A stretch of 61,863 nt of DNA from Bacteroidaceae bacterium (GTDB taxonomy: Bacteria; Bacteroidota; Bacteroidia; Bacteroidales; Barnesiellaceae_A): positions 1 to 61,863 of the forward strand of contig JAFXJY010000028.1 of assembly GCA_017531985.1 (NCBI GenBank), read 5' to 3'. The notes beneath the pieces were generated by a model, which saw only the letters and a program-made list of their open reading frames with translations, made no database searches and was not told the DNA's origin. The position numbers were made by a program, and so were the translations under genes. Of the stretch, positions 35,144 to 44,305 are shown piece after piece. Every line of letters starts with the position of its first letter. The stretch's first letter is position 1.

Positions 35144-38134
35144 ATGAATAGGGTTTATTTGATACTCGCCATCATCACATGCAGCCTTTGCTCACAAGCC
35201 CAGGCTCTACACACCACCGATGCTGCATCCGATTACAATAGAGGTAAGACTATGTACATCGAAGGTAATTACGCGGGATGTCTCGACATCATGCAATCGC
35301 TAATGCGTCGCGACGATGCTGCTTTTTATCATGAAGAGGCGGCCTTTATGATTGTCATGTCGCAAGCTCAACGCGATATTGACCGTACCCCCTACCTTCT
35401 GAACGAGTATCTATATATGTACCCATATTCTCTTCATCGCAACGAGATATACTTGGCATTGGGCGATTATTATTATCGAGTGGGAAAGTATAGTGAAGCT
35501 CTTGAAAACTACCTGAAACTCGACATCGACAACATCAACAAGAGTCGACAAGACAACTATACTTATCGCGTAGCTTTCTGCTATGTACAGACAGGCAATA
35601 CACAAGCTGCTCAGACACTCTTCCACACATTGGCTCAAAATTCCAACCAATATCGAAACGAAGCTCGCTACTACGAAGGATACATCTATTACGAAAATAA
35701 AGACTACAAGAATACTCGACGATGCCTTTCGTTAGTACCATCCAACTCGGAATATGGCTACGAGGCTCAATACATCTTAACCAACATCGATTTCATTGAA
35801 AAAAAGTACGCTTCAGCCATTGCTCTTTCTGAAAAATTGCTCAACGAATGCATCAACCCCGTTCACAATGCCGAATTGCATCGTATTGCCGGCGAAAGTC
35901 ACTACCAACTGGGCAATGATGCCAAAGCCGAGGAACATCTCTCCTTCTACCTCTCTACAACCCCTGAGCCTCTACGCAACACACGCTACATGGCAGGTAT
36001 TATTGCCTATCGCGAAGGTCAATACGACAAGGCTATTAAATTGCTGACTCCCATTACCGAAGCTAACGATGACATGGCTCAAAATGCACTGTTGCACATC
36101 GGATTATCACACACTCAGCTAAATGACAAAGCCAAAGCCCTTGTTGCTCTCGAACAAGCTGCGGCCAGCGACTGTGATGCTACCATCCGCGAAATTGCCA
36201 TGTACAATTATGCCTTATGTGCCTACGAAAACGAATATTCGTTCTTTGACCACACTATATCCATCTTCGAGGCTTTTCTCGATGAATACCCACATTCGCA
36301 ATACGTTGACGACATCAACACCCGGCTCTCCGATTTGCACATCACTTCTCGCAACTATGAAAATGCTCTCCGATATATCGAACGTATCAAAAACCCCTCT
36401 CGCAGCATCCTCAAACAACGTCAACAGCTGTTATATCTACTTGGTACCGAAGCATTTGCCAACAATCACATCAGTGAGGCCGGCAAATGGTTTACCGAAG
36501 CTATTGAAGCAGGCTATTACGCACCCGAATATCGAACCCGTGCCATTTATTGGCTGGGGGAATGTTGTTACCGCAAAGATGCTTACAACGAAGCTGTCAA
36601 ATGCTACGACCGATTTATCAGCGAAGCCATCACCACCGACGACTTGACTATGGCTCTGGCTCATTACAGCAAAGCATATTGCCTCTTCGAACTACGCGAA
36701 TACGACAAGGCTCTGACAATCTTCGACCGGTTTATCAAACTCCAAAGCAACTCCACACCACTGCTGACCGATGCACACAACCGCATCGGAGACTGCTATT
36801 TTGTCAGTCGACAATACTCAACTGCTCTCAAATACTATAAAAAAGCAGCTGAGTACAAGGTATCGGGCAGCGATTATGCCATCCTCCAACAGGCCATCAT
36901 TGCCGGAGTAAATAAGAAAAACAAAGATAAAGCCAAGTTATTGAACAAACTCATTAAGGATTACCCTCAGTCCGAGTATAATGAAGAGGCTTTCAACGAA
37001 CTGGGACAAACCTACCTGACCATGAACAAGGCCAAAGAAGCCATTAACACTTATCGTCAACTCATGGATAGGCATCCGCACAGTGTATCAGCCCGCAAGG
37101 CCATGTTGCAACTGGGTGCCTTATACTACAATCGCAACGACATAGACAACTCCATCGATGCCTATAAAACACTCATACAACAACACCCATCGAGTAGTGA
37201 AGCTCGCATTGCTGCCGACGATCTCAAATCGATTTATATCGAGCTGAACAAAATAAATGAATTAAGTGCATTCATGCAACAACAAGGTTATAAATACCAG
37301 ACCAACGAACTCGACTCACTCTCCTACCTCGCAGCCGAGCACAAGTATATGACCCATGCCGAGACCCAAGCTCTCGAACAATACCTATCACAATACCCAC
37401 AAGGAATGTATGTGGCCAATGCAGCATTCTATATGGGCAATGTAGCCGATGCTGAACAAGATGAGAACAAAGCTCTTACCTACTACCTCACTTCGCTACA
37501 AGCCAACCCCGATAGCGAATTTGCCGAGGATGCCCTCATACGATGCTGCGACTTGCAATACAACCTGAGACAGTTTGAGCAAGCCTATAAATCTTTTCTA
37601 CGTCTTGAAACAATCGCCTCCACCCCCGATACCCGGCAAGTCGCCCGATTGGGAGCAATGCGATGCAGTGCCATACTAAGCAACCACAGCGAATCTATCG
37701 ATATAGCCAATCGCTTACTCGCCAACGAAAATCTCTCGCCCGAATTGCAACAAGAAGCACTCTACTGCCGAGCCTCGGCATACACCGCTACCGGCGACTC
37801 GGCTGCTGCACACAACGACTATACCCTCCTTGCCAAGGATGTTCGCAATGAGTATGGTGCCGAAGGTGCTTACCGTACAGCTCAATATCTTTTCGACCAA
37901 GGCAACATCCAACAAGCCGAGAGTGCCGCTAACGATTTTGTCAAAAATGGTTCACCCCACGCCTATTGGCTGGCACGTACATTCATTCTACTGGCCGATA
38001 TCAACCTTGTTAATGGTCAGAATTTTATTGCCGAACAATATCTTTTGCAGTTGCAGGATAGTTATCCCGGTGAGAACGATGATATTTCATCAATTATTGA
38101 CGAAAAACTTCAACTTATTCAAGCTAACTCTTAA
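35144..38134 (+). CDS. Large tetratricopeptide-repeat protein, exported
   Basis: The 996-residue protein has a signal peptide (MNRVYLILAIITCSLCSQAQA) and is otherwise almost entirely TPR-like helical hairpins; repeats such as YNRNDIDNSIDAYKTLIQQH, YDKALTIFDRFIKLQ and LGQTYLTMNKAKEAINTYRQ recur every 34-36 residues. It should be periplasmic and act as a scaffold. It lies 26 bases after the U32 gene and 12 bases before an outer-membrane barrel gene, and this TPR-barrel pair is widespread in Bacteroidales, so the two probably form a complex at the outer membrane. Exact function unknown. Confidence 0.85.
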   Translation: MNRVYLILAIITCSLCSQAQALHTTDAASDYNRGKTMYIEGNYAGCLDIMQSLMRRDDAAFYHEEAAFMIVMSQAQRDIDRTPYLLNEYLYMYPYSLHRNEIYLALGDYYYRVGKYSEALENYLKLDIDNINKSRQDNYTYRVAFCYVQTGNTQAAQTLFHTLAQNSNQYRNEARYYEGYIYYENKDYKNTRRCLSLVPSNSEYGYEAQYILTNIDFIEKKYASAIALSEKLLNECINPVHNAELHRIAGESHYQLGNDAKAEEHLSFYLSTTPEPLRNTRYMAGIIAYREGQYDKAIKLLTPITEANDDMAQNALLHIGLSHTQLNDKAKALVALEQAAASDCDATIREIAMYNYALCAYENEYSFFDHTISIFEAFLDEYPHSQYVDDINTRLSDLHITSRNYENALRYIERIKNPSRSILKQRQQLLYLLGTEAFANNHISEAGKWFTEAIEAGYYAPEYRTRAIYWLGECCYRKDAYNEAVKCYDRFISEAITTDDLTMALAHYSKAYCLFELREYDKALTIFDRFIKLQSNSTPLLTDAHNRIGDCYFVSRQYSTALKYYKKAAEYKVSGSDYAILQQAIIAGVNKKNKDKAKLLNKLIKDYPQSEYNEEAFNELGQTYLTMNKAKEAINTYRQLMDRHPHSVSARKAMLQLGALYYNRNDIDNSIDAYKTLIQQHPSSSEARIAADDLKSIYIELNKINELSAFMQQQGYKYQTNELDSLSYLAAEHKYMTHAETQALEQYLSQYPQGMYVANAAFYMGNVADAEQDENKALTYYLTSLQANPDSEFAEDALIRCCDLQYNLRQFEQAYKSFLRLETIASTPDTRQVARLGAMRCSAILSNHSESIDIANRLLANENLSPELQQEALYCRASAYTATGDSAAAHNDYTLLAKDVRNEYGAEGAYRTAQYLFDQGNIQQAESAANDFVKNGSPHAYWLARTFILLADINLVNGQNFIAEQYLLQLQDSYPGENDDISSIIDEKLQLIQANS

Positions 38135-38146
38135 TCTACTTTTACC

Positions 38147-39862
38147 ATGAAACGCATTATTGCCATCACCACTTTACTATTTACTACATGCTGCATGGTA
38201 TTTGCCAATGACTCCATACAGCGAGAAGTTACCATTACCAAAGATTTTACCCCCATTGTCCGCGATGCAGAGAAAATCAATTCACTGCCCCCAATAGGGA
38301 CACCCGACTTTGAACGCCGAGCTGTCAACTACTGTTTCGACGCTGCTGCAACACAAGTCTCCACCATTGCAACTAACGTCAACATCCCCTACTCTCCGAT
38401 GTACGAAAACATTGCCAAGAGACATCGCGGATACTTCGACCTCAATATAGGTACCTACTTGGCAATGTCGGCCAATGCCGGCTACCGTTTTGTCGACACC
38501 AAGAAAGACCAACTCAATATAGGGTTGCAATTTACATCACTCAACTGGGATATTCCTGTCAATTCTCACGCAACAACTATACCCGAAGAAAAAACACGAC
38601 AAAACTTCTACGACGCTCGTGCCGGATTGCATTATGCCCACATTTTCGACAACAATATCACTGTTGCTCTCAATGGTGCTTATCGTTACCTCGACTTCAA
38701 CTATTATGGCGTATCGGGAGACCCCATCGCCACGCTTCCCTCACATCCGTTCCAGAAAGTTCACAACTTCATGGCCGAAATCAAAGTCGACAACAGCGAA
38801 GCCTATCAATATGATTACGAACAATGGCACATCACAGGTGGATACAGCCTATACCGCAACAATAACGGCACCTATCTTCCCGATGCATCGGGCGAACATC
38901 ATGCCTACATAGATGGTGCTTACAGCTTCATGCTCGACGACTATTGGAGTGTTGGCGGTGATGCCGAGTTGGACTACCTCCTCTACAACGGACTCATTCC
39001 GGCCGGCAGCGACATCGATGACCTCATTGCCGCCGATAACGACTTGAACACTCGCACCGAGTATGTCTTCATGGCTCGAATCAATCCTCACGCCGACTGG
39101 CGAGCCAATCGGATGCACTTCCGAGGCGGTATTAAGGTAGACATTTCGGCAGGAGATGGTACAATATTCCGCTTTGCCCCCGACATCCACTTCAACTGGG
39201 AATTTGTCGAGAACTACTTCGTCTTTGCCTCTATCGACGGTGGTAAGCAACTACACACATGGAACGACATATCACAATACTGCATATATTTCGACCCTTC
39301 ACAACGCATACCATCGAGCTACACGCCTCTCGATAGCCATCTCGGAGTAAAATTACATTTCATCCCCGAACTTTCACTATCGCTACATGGAGGCTATGAA
39401 ATTGTTGCCGATGCTCTTTTTCAATCCATCGGACACTCATCGCGTGCTATATCATGGCAAACCATCGATGCCAACTGCTTCAAAACAGGAGCCCGCATCG
39501 ATGCCAATATTAGTAGCTATGTAACCCTCACCCTGGATGCAGCTTACCGCTTGTGGAAACATGACGGGACAGCCATTACTTATAACCGTCCCCGATGGGA
39601 AGGTAATGCACACGTCACCATACATCCACACAATCAGTTCGATGTCGAGCTGGGCTATAACATGCAACTCGACCGCAACTTCGGTGTCTACGGCTCGTTA
39701 TCCGACATTTACAACCTACAAGCATCGGTTATATACAGTCCACTGCACTGGCTTTCCATCAAGGCTCATGGCAATAATTTGCTCAATAGACGATACGACT
39801 ATTACTACGGTCTGCCCGCCCCTCGCATACAAGCCATGATAGGTGTAGGTATAAAGCTATAA
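38147..39862 (+). CDS. Outer-membrane beta-barrel protein, TonB-receptor-like without plug
   Basis: The 571-residue protein has a signal peptide (MKRIIAITTLLFTTCCMVFA), a short N-terminal stretch (REVTITKDFTPIVRDAEKIN) and a long series of amphipathic beta-strands with alternating aromatic residues, closing with LNRRYDYYYGLPAPRIQAMI and GVGIKL, typical of the last strand of a TonB-dependent receptor-like barrel. A plug domain and TonB box are not recognised, and the length is short for a receptor. It is coupled to the TPR gene (12-base gap). Likely an outer-membrane partner of that TPR protein; substrate unknown. Confidence 0.8.
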   Translation: MKRIIAITTLLFTTCCMVFANDSIQREVTITKDFTPIVRDAEKINSLPPIGTPDFERRAVNYCFDAAATQVSTIATNVNIPYSPMYENIAKRHRGYFDLNIGTYLAMSANAGYRFVDTKKDQLNIGLQFTSLNWDIPVNSHATTIPEEKTRQNFYDARAGLHYAHIFDNNITVALNGAYRYLDFNYYGVSGDPIATLPSHPFQKVHNFMAEIKVDNSEAYQYDYEQWHITGGYSLYRNNNGTYLPDASGEHHAYIDGAYSFMLDDYWSVGGDAELDYLLYNGLIPAGSDIDDLIAADNDLNTRTEYVFMARINPHADWRANRMHFRGGIKVDISAGDGTIFRFAPDIHFNWEFVENYFVFASIDGGKQLHTWNDISQYCIYFDPSQRIPSSYTPLDSHLGVKLHFIPELSLSLHGGYEIVADALFQSIGHSSRAISWQTIDANCFKTGARIDANISSYVTLTLDAAYRLWKHDGTAITYNRPRWEGNAHVTIHPHNQFDVELGYNMQLDRNFGVYGSLSDIYNLQASVIYSPLHWLSIKAHGNNLLNRRYDYYYGLPAPRIQAMIGVGIKL

Positions 39863-39910
39863 TACAAGCACACACTTATAAGCAGCATAATGTCCTGATA
39901 ACTATTTTTT

Positions 39911-40098
39911 AGCCCAACTTCACTCTATTACTTTGTTATAACTGATATATATATTATCATTGAATGGATTTCAGAATATGACTAAAAAGCAATTGAGGTC
40001 AAGGCTGAAAGAGACCAAGGGAAAGACATAAAACCGATAAAAAGAATGTTTTCAATAATTAATGAATCATTAATGTGCCGATTTTATAGAAGTTCCCT
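39911..40098. mobile_element. MITE-like inverted-repeat element, family A copy 2 (worn left end)
   Basis: About 188 bp. The right terminus (TTTATAGAAGTTCCCT, 40083-40098) matches the family A end exactly, while the left (near 39911, AGCCCAACTTCACTC) is worn. The core AATTGAGGTCAAGGCTGAAA (39991-40010) is identical to that of copy 3 and is followed in both by GAxACCAAG. It ends 24 bases upstream of the metK -7 box. Confidence 0.7.
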
Positions 40099-40122
40099 AT
40101 AAATAGTATCAAGAATATTTCG

Positions 40123-40130
40123 TACCTTTG
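40123..40130 (+). promoter_or_regulatory. Promoter -7 box of metK
   Basis: TACCTTTG fits the -7 consensus; initiation about 7 bases downstream would place the transcription start near 40137, directly before the riboswitch. The -33 region lies right at the end of the family A element. Confidence 0.65.
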
Positions 40131-40143
40131 CGACCGTAATGAT

Positions 40144-40192
40144 TGTGGAAGGATTTGGCTGCTTGCAACCACACAAAAAAATTGCTAAAAAT
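40144..40192 (+). promoter_or_regulatory. SAM-II-type riboswitch in the metK leader
   Basis: The sequence has the layout of the SAM-II (metA motif) aptamer. P1 is TGTGG (40144-40148) with CCACA (40169-40173). The hairpin loop contains GGATTTGGC, then the conserved TTGCAA (40163-40168) just before the 3' P1 strand. An A-rich linker leads to GCTAAAAA; GCTAA (40184-40188) can pair with TTGGC (40155-40159) in the loop, forming the P2 pseudoknot. SAM-II binds S-adenosylmethionine and turns off methionine/SAM genes, which fits the downstream metK. The distance of about 138 bases from aptamer to ATG is longer than usual for SAM-II. Confidence 0.8.
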
Positions 40193-40200
40193 GTCTATAT

Positions 40201-40329
40201 CGACACATCTCACTTCTGAGTGTTGTCGTTGTGAGTTATCAAGTGTGCAATTCCCTCCCCATTATTATGTTGGTCATTATATCTAACCAACACTCCACTT
40301 ATAACAGCAAACAGATAACTTACAACCAC
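40201..40329 (+). promoter_or_regulatory. Structured metK leader between riboswitch and start codon
   Basis: The 3' leader holds a hairpin CGACA...TGTCG (40201-40228) with an inner CACT/AGTG stem, and a second hairpin TGTTGG...CCAACA (40268-40292) shortly before the start. Either could serve as the expression platform. In-frame ATG codons at 40231 and 40267 lie in this leader, but the protein they would add is not MetK-like. Confidence 0.45.
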
Positions 40330-41649
40330 ATGAACTATCTATTCACCTCCGAATCGGTGTCAGAAGGACACCCCGACAAAGTAGCCGACCAACTGTCGGA
40401 TGCTATACTGGATGAGTTCTTGGCACAAGATGCCAACTCAAAAGTAGCCTGCGAAACGTTAGTAACTACCGGTCAAGTGGTACTGGCAGGAGAAGTCAAG
40501 TCGACCGCATATGTCGACCTCATGGACACAGCCCGTCGCGTAATCAATCGTATAGGATACAACAAGAGTGCATACAAGTTTGACGGAGACTCTTGCGGTA
40601 TCTTCTCGGCCATTCATGAACAAAGTGCCGACATTAACCGCGGTGTAGAACGCCACGATCCCATGGAACAAGGAGCCGGTGACCAAGGTATGATGTTTGG
40701 ATACGCTTGCAACGAGACCGACAACTACATGCCCCTTTCACTCGAACTTTCGCACATACTACTGCTGGAACTTGCCAAGATACGTCGCGAAGGAGAGATG
40801 ATGACCTATATGCGTAAAGGTCGCATTACATCATACCTTCGCCCCGACTCTAAGTCGCAAGTAACCATCGAATACGATGAACACAACAAGCCTGTGCGTA
40901 TTCACACCATTGTCATCTCAACACAACACGACGAGTTTATCGTCGCCGAGGATAACACCCCCGAAGCACAAGCCAAGGCCGATGAAGCCATGTTATCGAC
41001 CATCCGACAAGACGTCATGGATGTACTATTACCTCGTGTGATAGCCCAACTTCCCGAACGCGTTCAGGCCCTTTTCGACGATCAACTGATTCTTCATGTC
41101 AATCCCACCGGAAAGTTTGTGATAGGAGGTCCTCATGGCGACACCGGACTGACCGGTCGCAAAATCATTGTCGACACCTATGGTGGCAAGGGAGCTCATG
41201 GCGGTGGTGCATTCTCGGGCAAAGACCCATCGAAAGTAGACCGTTCTGCTGCTTATGCTGCCCGCCACATAGCAAAAAATCTCGTAGCCGCAGGCGTAGC
41301 CGATGAGCTACTTGTGCAAGTATCATATGCAATAGGCGTGGCTCGTCCGGTAAGTATATATGTCAATACTTATGGCACTGCACATGTAGACATGAGCGAT
41401 GCCGAGATTGCTTCAATTGTTGACAAGCTCTTTGATATGCGTCCGCGTGCCATCGAACAACGCCTCAAACTGCGTAACCCCATTTACGAAGAGACTGCAT
41501 CATACGGACACATGGGACGCACTCCTCGTACAGTGACCAAGACCTTCGCTTCTCGATATATGCCCGAGCCTATCGTTCGAGAAGTCGAACTCTTCACATG
41601 GGAGAAACTCGACTACGTCGATACCATTCGCAAAGCTTTTGCTTTATAA
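40330..41649 (+). CDS. metK: S-adenosylmethionine synthetase
   Basis: MetK makes SAM from methionine and ATP in the cytosol. The 439-residue product begins [20 protein letters not shown], has the ATP-binding hexapeptide [12 protein letters not shown] and the phosphate loop [20 protein letters not shown], and ends normally. I chose this ATG because the family begins here; upstream in-frame codons lie in the riboswitch leader. The length is slightly above the E. coli enzyme, as usual in Bacteroidota. Regulation by its own product through the SAM-II-type riboswitch is inferred. Convergent with the T9SS gene downstream. Confidence 0.97.
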   Translation: MNYLFTSESVSEGHPDKVADQLSDAILDEFLAQDANSKVACETLVTTGQVVLAGEVKSTAYVDLMDTARRVINRIGYNKSAYKFDGDSCGIFSAIHEQSADINRGVERHDPMEQGAGDQGMMFGYACNETDNYMPLSLELSHILLLELAKIRREGEMMTYMRKGRITSYLRPDSKSQVTIEYDEHNKPVRIHTIVISTQHDEFIVAEDNTPEAQAKADEAMLSTIRQDVMDVLLPRVIAQLPERVQALFDDQLILHVNPTGKFVIGGPHGDTGLTGRKIIVDTYGGKGAHGGGAFSGKDPSKVDRSAAYAARHIAKNLVAAGVADELLVQVSYAIGVARPVSIYVNTYGTAHVDMSDAEIASIVDKLFDMRPRAIEQRLKLRNPIYEETASYGHMGRTPRTVTKTFASRYMPEPIVREVELFTWEKLDYVDTIRKAFAL

Positions 41650-41734
41650 AATACATAACCACCTTTAATGGACTGACTTGTTTCTGCCAAGACAACAGCT
41701 ACATAAGCATGTGGCAACATTATTAGGTAGTTGC

Positions 41735-41790
41735 TAAAAAATGAGACTGCACCCAATGAGTAAATAATATCTCATGGGTGCAGTCCTTTG
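41735..41790. terminator. Bidirectional terminator between metK and the convergent T9SS gene
   Basis: GACTGCACCC (41745-41754) and GGGTGCAGTC (41776-41785) form a 10-bp stem, extended inside by ATGAG/CTCAT. On the minus strand it is followed by TCATTTTTT, a good T tract for the gene ending at 41808; on the plus strand CTTTGT follows and may serve metK. Confidence 0.75.
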
Positions 41791-41807
41791 TAGTATAAAA
41801 CGATTCG

Positions 41808-44141
41808 TTATCGAACGATGATCTTTTCTTCAACGATATGAGATGCACATCTCACCTTGGCGATATAAAGTCCTTGTTGTAAATCTCTTAAAGAGACAAC
41901 CTGACGGTTAGTTCTATTTCCGTCCTGACTCATTACCAACATACCACTTGTATTGTATATATAAACATTTTCAATCGGCTCCACAGCAGCAATACTCAAC
42001 TCATCATTACCACTGTTTAATGAAATCATTGCACACTCATTGCGAGTAGCTTCTACACCCATATTATCGGTAACATAGATTCTGAAATTATCAATAATCA
42101 CATAACCGTCACCACAACCATCATATACAAATCGGAACATAGGAGAGCCACTAACAGTTGCCGATGTCACATCTATTTCATATTGATAATCCTCAATATC
42201 CGAAGGATATATATCGGCAAGCCACTCCCACGACTCTCCACCATCATTCGACACTTCCATGCAGAAGTATGCCATTTCCCATAGCGAACTAAAATCCATT
42301 GTGCATGAAATTATAACATTTTCTCCGGTCGGCACATTGGAACAGTCGAAGATAGGGGTTGCAAGAGAACTGATGATATTATAAAACTCATTCGCCTCAC
42401 TTGTAATGGATGCAAAACCACCTTCAACCTTATCGCACAGAGTCGCTATTTCAAACCAATTATCGAAACGCCAAGTGTACATGGCATCAATTGTATTCAG
42501 CATCTCGGCTTGCCAATTGTCGGGTGTAAGATCACCATCAAACGTCTGACTATAAGGAAGTGATTCGAAGAAATATTCTTCGCCGAAGATTGTTTTCTGT
42601 ACAGGCAATGAAAGTTCACCATCACTATATTGAGCTTTGACCGAATAAGTGTAACAACCACTCAATATATTAGTATCGACATACGATAATGGCTGATCCG
42701 GTTCGATAGATGCGATCTCGGTATTACCACGATATACTTTATAGGCTTGAACAGCTACATCCGAGGTCTTAGCAGCTTCCCACGAAAGGCTAACCTCTCC
42801 TTCATCGTTAATCGATGCCTCCAAGTTGCGAGGGGTGAAACGAGTGTCTATGGCTGCTTGGTCACCAACTCGTTCCGACTCGCCCGAGGGATATTCATAC
42901 ACAGCTGCCACTTCGTAAGTATAGACTCCCTTGGTAACCCATGTATTACCCATCTCGCCCACAGGAAGTTCTACACCCGATAATATTCCATTAATATATA
43001 CCGAATAACTCGTAGGCTTACGATTACCCTCCGGAGCTTCCCACGATATTATAACCTCGCCCCAGTCTTTATCCTCATAGAAAGTACTGGTTACCTGAAC
43101 GTTGGTAGGAACATTAAACGTACTTTCCTCCACAATCACTTCTATCGCAGCCGATTCCGAAGTACCTTGCTTGGTCACATACTTCACTTCATAACTATAA
43201 GTACCCGGTGCCTTCTCTGATACATCAACATATTGAAGCGAACACACCTTATCGGCAATGATCTCGCCATTAAGCAAGATTTGATAATATGAAGTAACAC
43301 CAAGCTCCTCTTGAACAATGTTGCGACGACCACCATCGGTATAATTACTCTCAAAGACTCTATAAGACTGCATAGCTTCATTAATAGATTTATTTCGGCA
43401 TTTTGCACCACTGAGAGATGATACATTCGATGCACCCTCCGACGAGATAGTCACATCATCAATAGTCCATGAAAAATAGAGCGTCGAGTAGTCATTCACC
43501 ATGTCACTCTGAGCATGGAATGCAATACGAGTATTGGGAGTAGGTTCACCCAAGTACAACGACACCTGTTGCCATTCGTCCAGCCCACTGTGATAATCAC
43601 GAGCATCCCATATTACTTCCCATGTTTCGCCTCCATCATGACTCAACTCTACACAATACTTATCCACAAAATCGGAAAATTGTGCATATTCAAGGAGCAT
43701 CGGATTAATGTAATACCAGAAGTCGAGATACACCGCATTGTCATAAACAGGCGATATAAGCCATTCATCTTGATTATAAGATACGTTTTCATGGTAACCC
43801 ATGTCCATATATACCATTGCACTGCCTTCGCCATTATTGATATAGTATTCCCAGTTACCCAATTCTTTAAAATCGTCGCTGGGATAATGAAACCATGAGC
43901 AACGATAGTCGGTTGTATTATAGGATTTCATCTCCCATCCGGGCGAAGGAAAAGCCTCCCCTTCAAAACCCTCATTTTCCAATACTGCTACTTCTCCACC
44001 TCGTTGCCAATGTAAAGAGACTTTGCAACCCTCTACGTCGGCTTGAAGCTGAGTTGGCACTGCGGGTGTTTGTGCCACTGTTGTGATAACCGAACCGATT
44101 ATCATTCCAAGTCCCATAAGCATGTGTCTTTTTCTTTCCAT
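41808..44141 (-). CDS. Secreted multidomain protein with fibronectin III repeats and T9SS tail
   Basis: The 777-residue protein has a signal peptide (MERKRHMLMGLGMIIGSVIT...), a choice-of-anchor J domain (about 50-235; WLISPVYDNAVYLDFWYYI, WTIDDVTI), three fibronectin-type III-like modules (about 255-520; VSLSWEAAKTSDVAVQAYKV, YVDTNILSGCYTYSV), a second anchor-J-like domain (about 540-690; FRFVYDGCGDGYVIIDNFRI) and a C-terminal T9SS sorting domain ending AKVRCASHIVEEKIIVR. Such proteins are surface-exposed or secreted; a binding or adhesive role is likely but not shown. Monocistronic with its own promoter and terminator. Confidence 0.83.
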   Translation of the reverse strand: MERKRHMLMGLGMIIGSVITTVAQTPAVPTQLQADVEGCKVSLHWQRGGEVAVLENEGFEGEAFPSPGWEMKSYNTTDYRCSWFHYPSDDFKELGNWEYYINNGEGSAMVYMDMGYHENVSYNQDEWLISPVYDNAVYLDFWYYINPMLLEYAQFSDFVDKYCVELSHDGGETWEVIWDARDYHSGLDEWQQVSLYLGEPTPNTRIAFHAQSDMVNDYSTLYFSWTIDDVTISSEGASNVSSLSGAKCRNKSINEAMQSYRVFESNYTDGGRRNIVQEELGVTSYYQILLNGEIIADKVCSLQYVDVSEKAPGTYSYEVKYVTKQGTSESAAIEVIVEESTFNVPTNVQVTSTFYEDKDWGEVIISWEAPEGNRKPTSYSVYINGILSGVELPVGEMGNTWVTKGVYTYEVAAVYEYPSGESERVGDQAAIDTRFTPRNLEASINDEGEVSLSWEAAKTSDVAVQAYKVYRGNTEIASIEPDQPLSYVDTNILSGCYTYSVKAQYSDGELSLPVQKTIFGEEYFFESLPYSQTFDGDLTPDNWQAEMLNTIDAMYTWRFDNWFEIATLCDKVEGGFASITSEANEFYNIISSLATPIFDCSNVPTGENVIISCTMDFSSLWEMAYFCMEVSNDGGESWEWLADIYPSDIEDYQYEIDVTSATVSGSPMFRFVYDGCGDGYVIIDNFRIYVTDNMGVEATRNECAMISLNSGNDELSIAAVEPIENVYIYNTSGMLVMSQDGNRTNRQVVSLRDLQQGLYIAKVRCASHIVEEKIIVR

Positions 44142-44206
44142 AATAGAAGTTTTTTAGTTTTAATTAATATGTATATTATCTCTCCATTATCCTTTTACGT
44201 TGGTGA

Positions 44207-44238
44207 CAAATGTATGGATTATAAGAAATTGTTACAAC
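44207..44238 (-). promoter_or_regulatory. Promoter of the fibronectin-type T9SS gene
   Basis: TACATTTG (44214-44207, minus strand) matches the -7 consensus, with GTTG (44238-44235) 20 bases upstream as -33 element. It is 66 bases before the ATG. Confidence 0.6.
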
Positions 44239-44305
44239 TTTTCAATAAACTGTTTATTACTATTTCAAGAAATAGTAACGAATTGAACTAAACAAAAATG
44301 ATATT

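Noticed and set aside
40231..40329. Upstream start for metK adding 33 residues
   Set aside because: The region is the structured leader after the riboswitch; the added residues do not resemble MetK.
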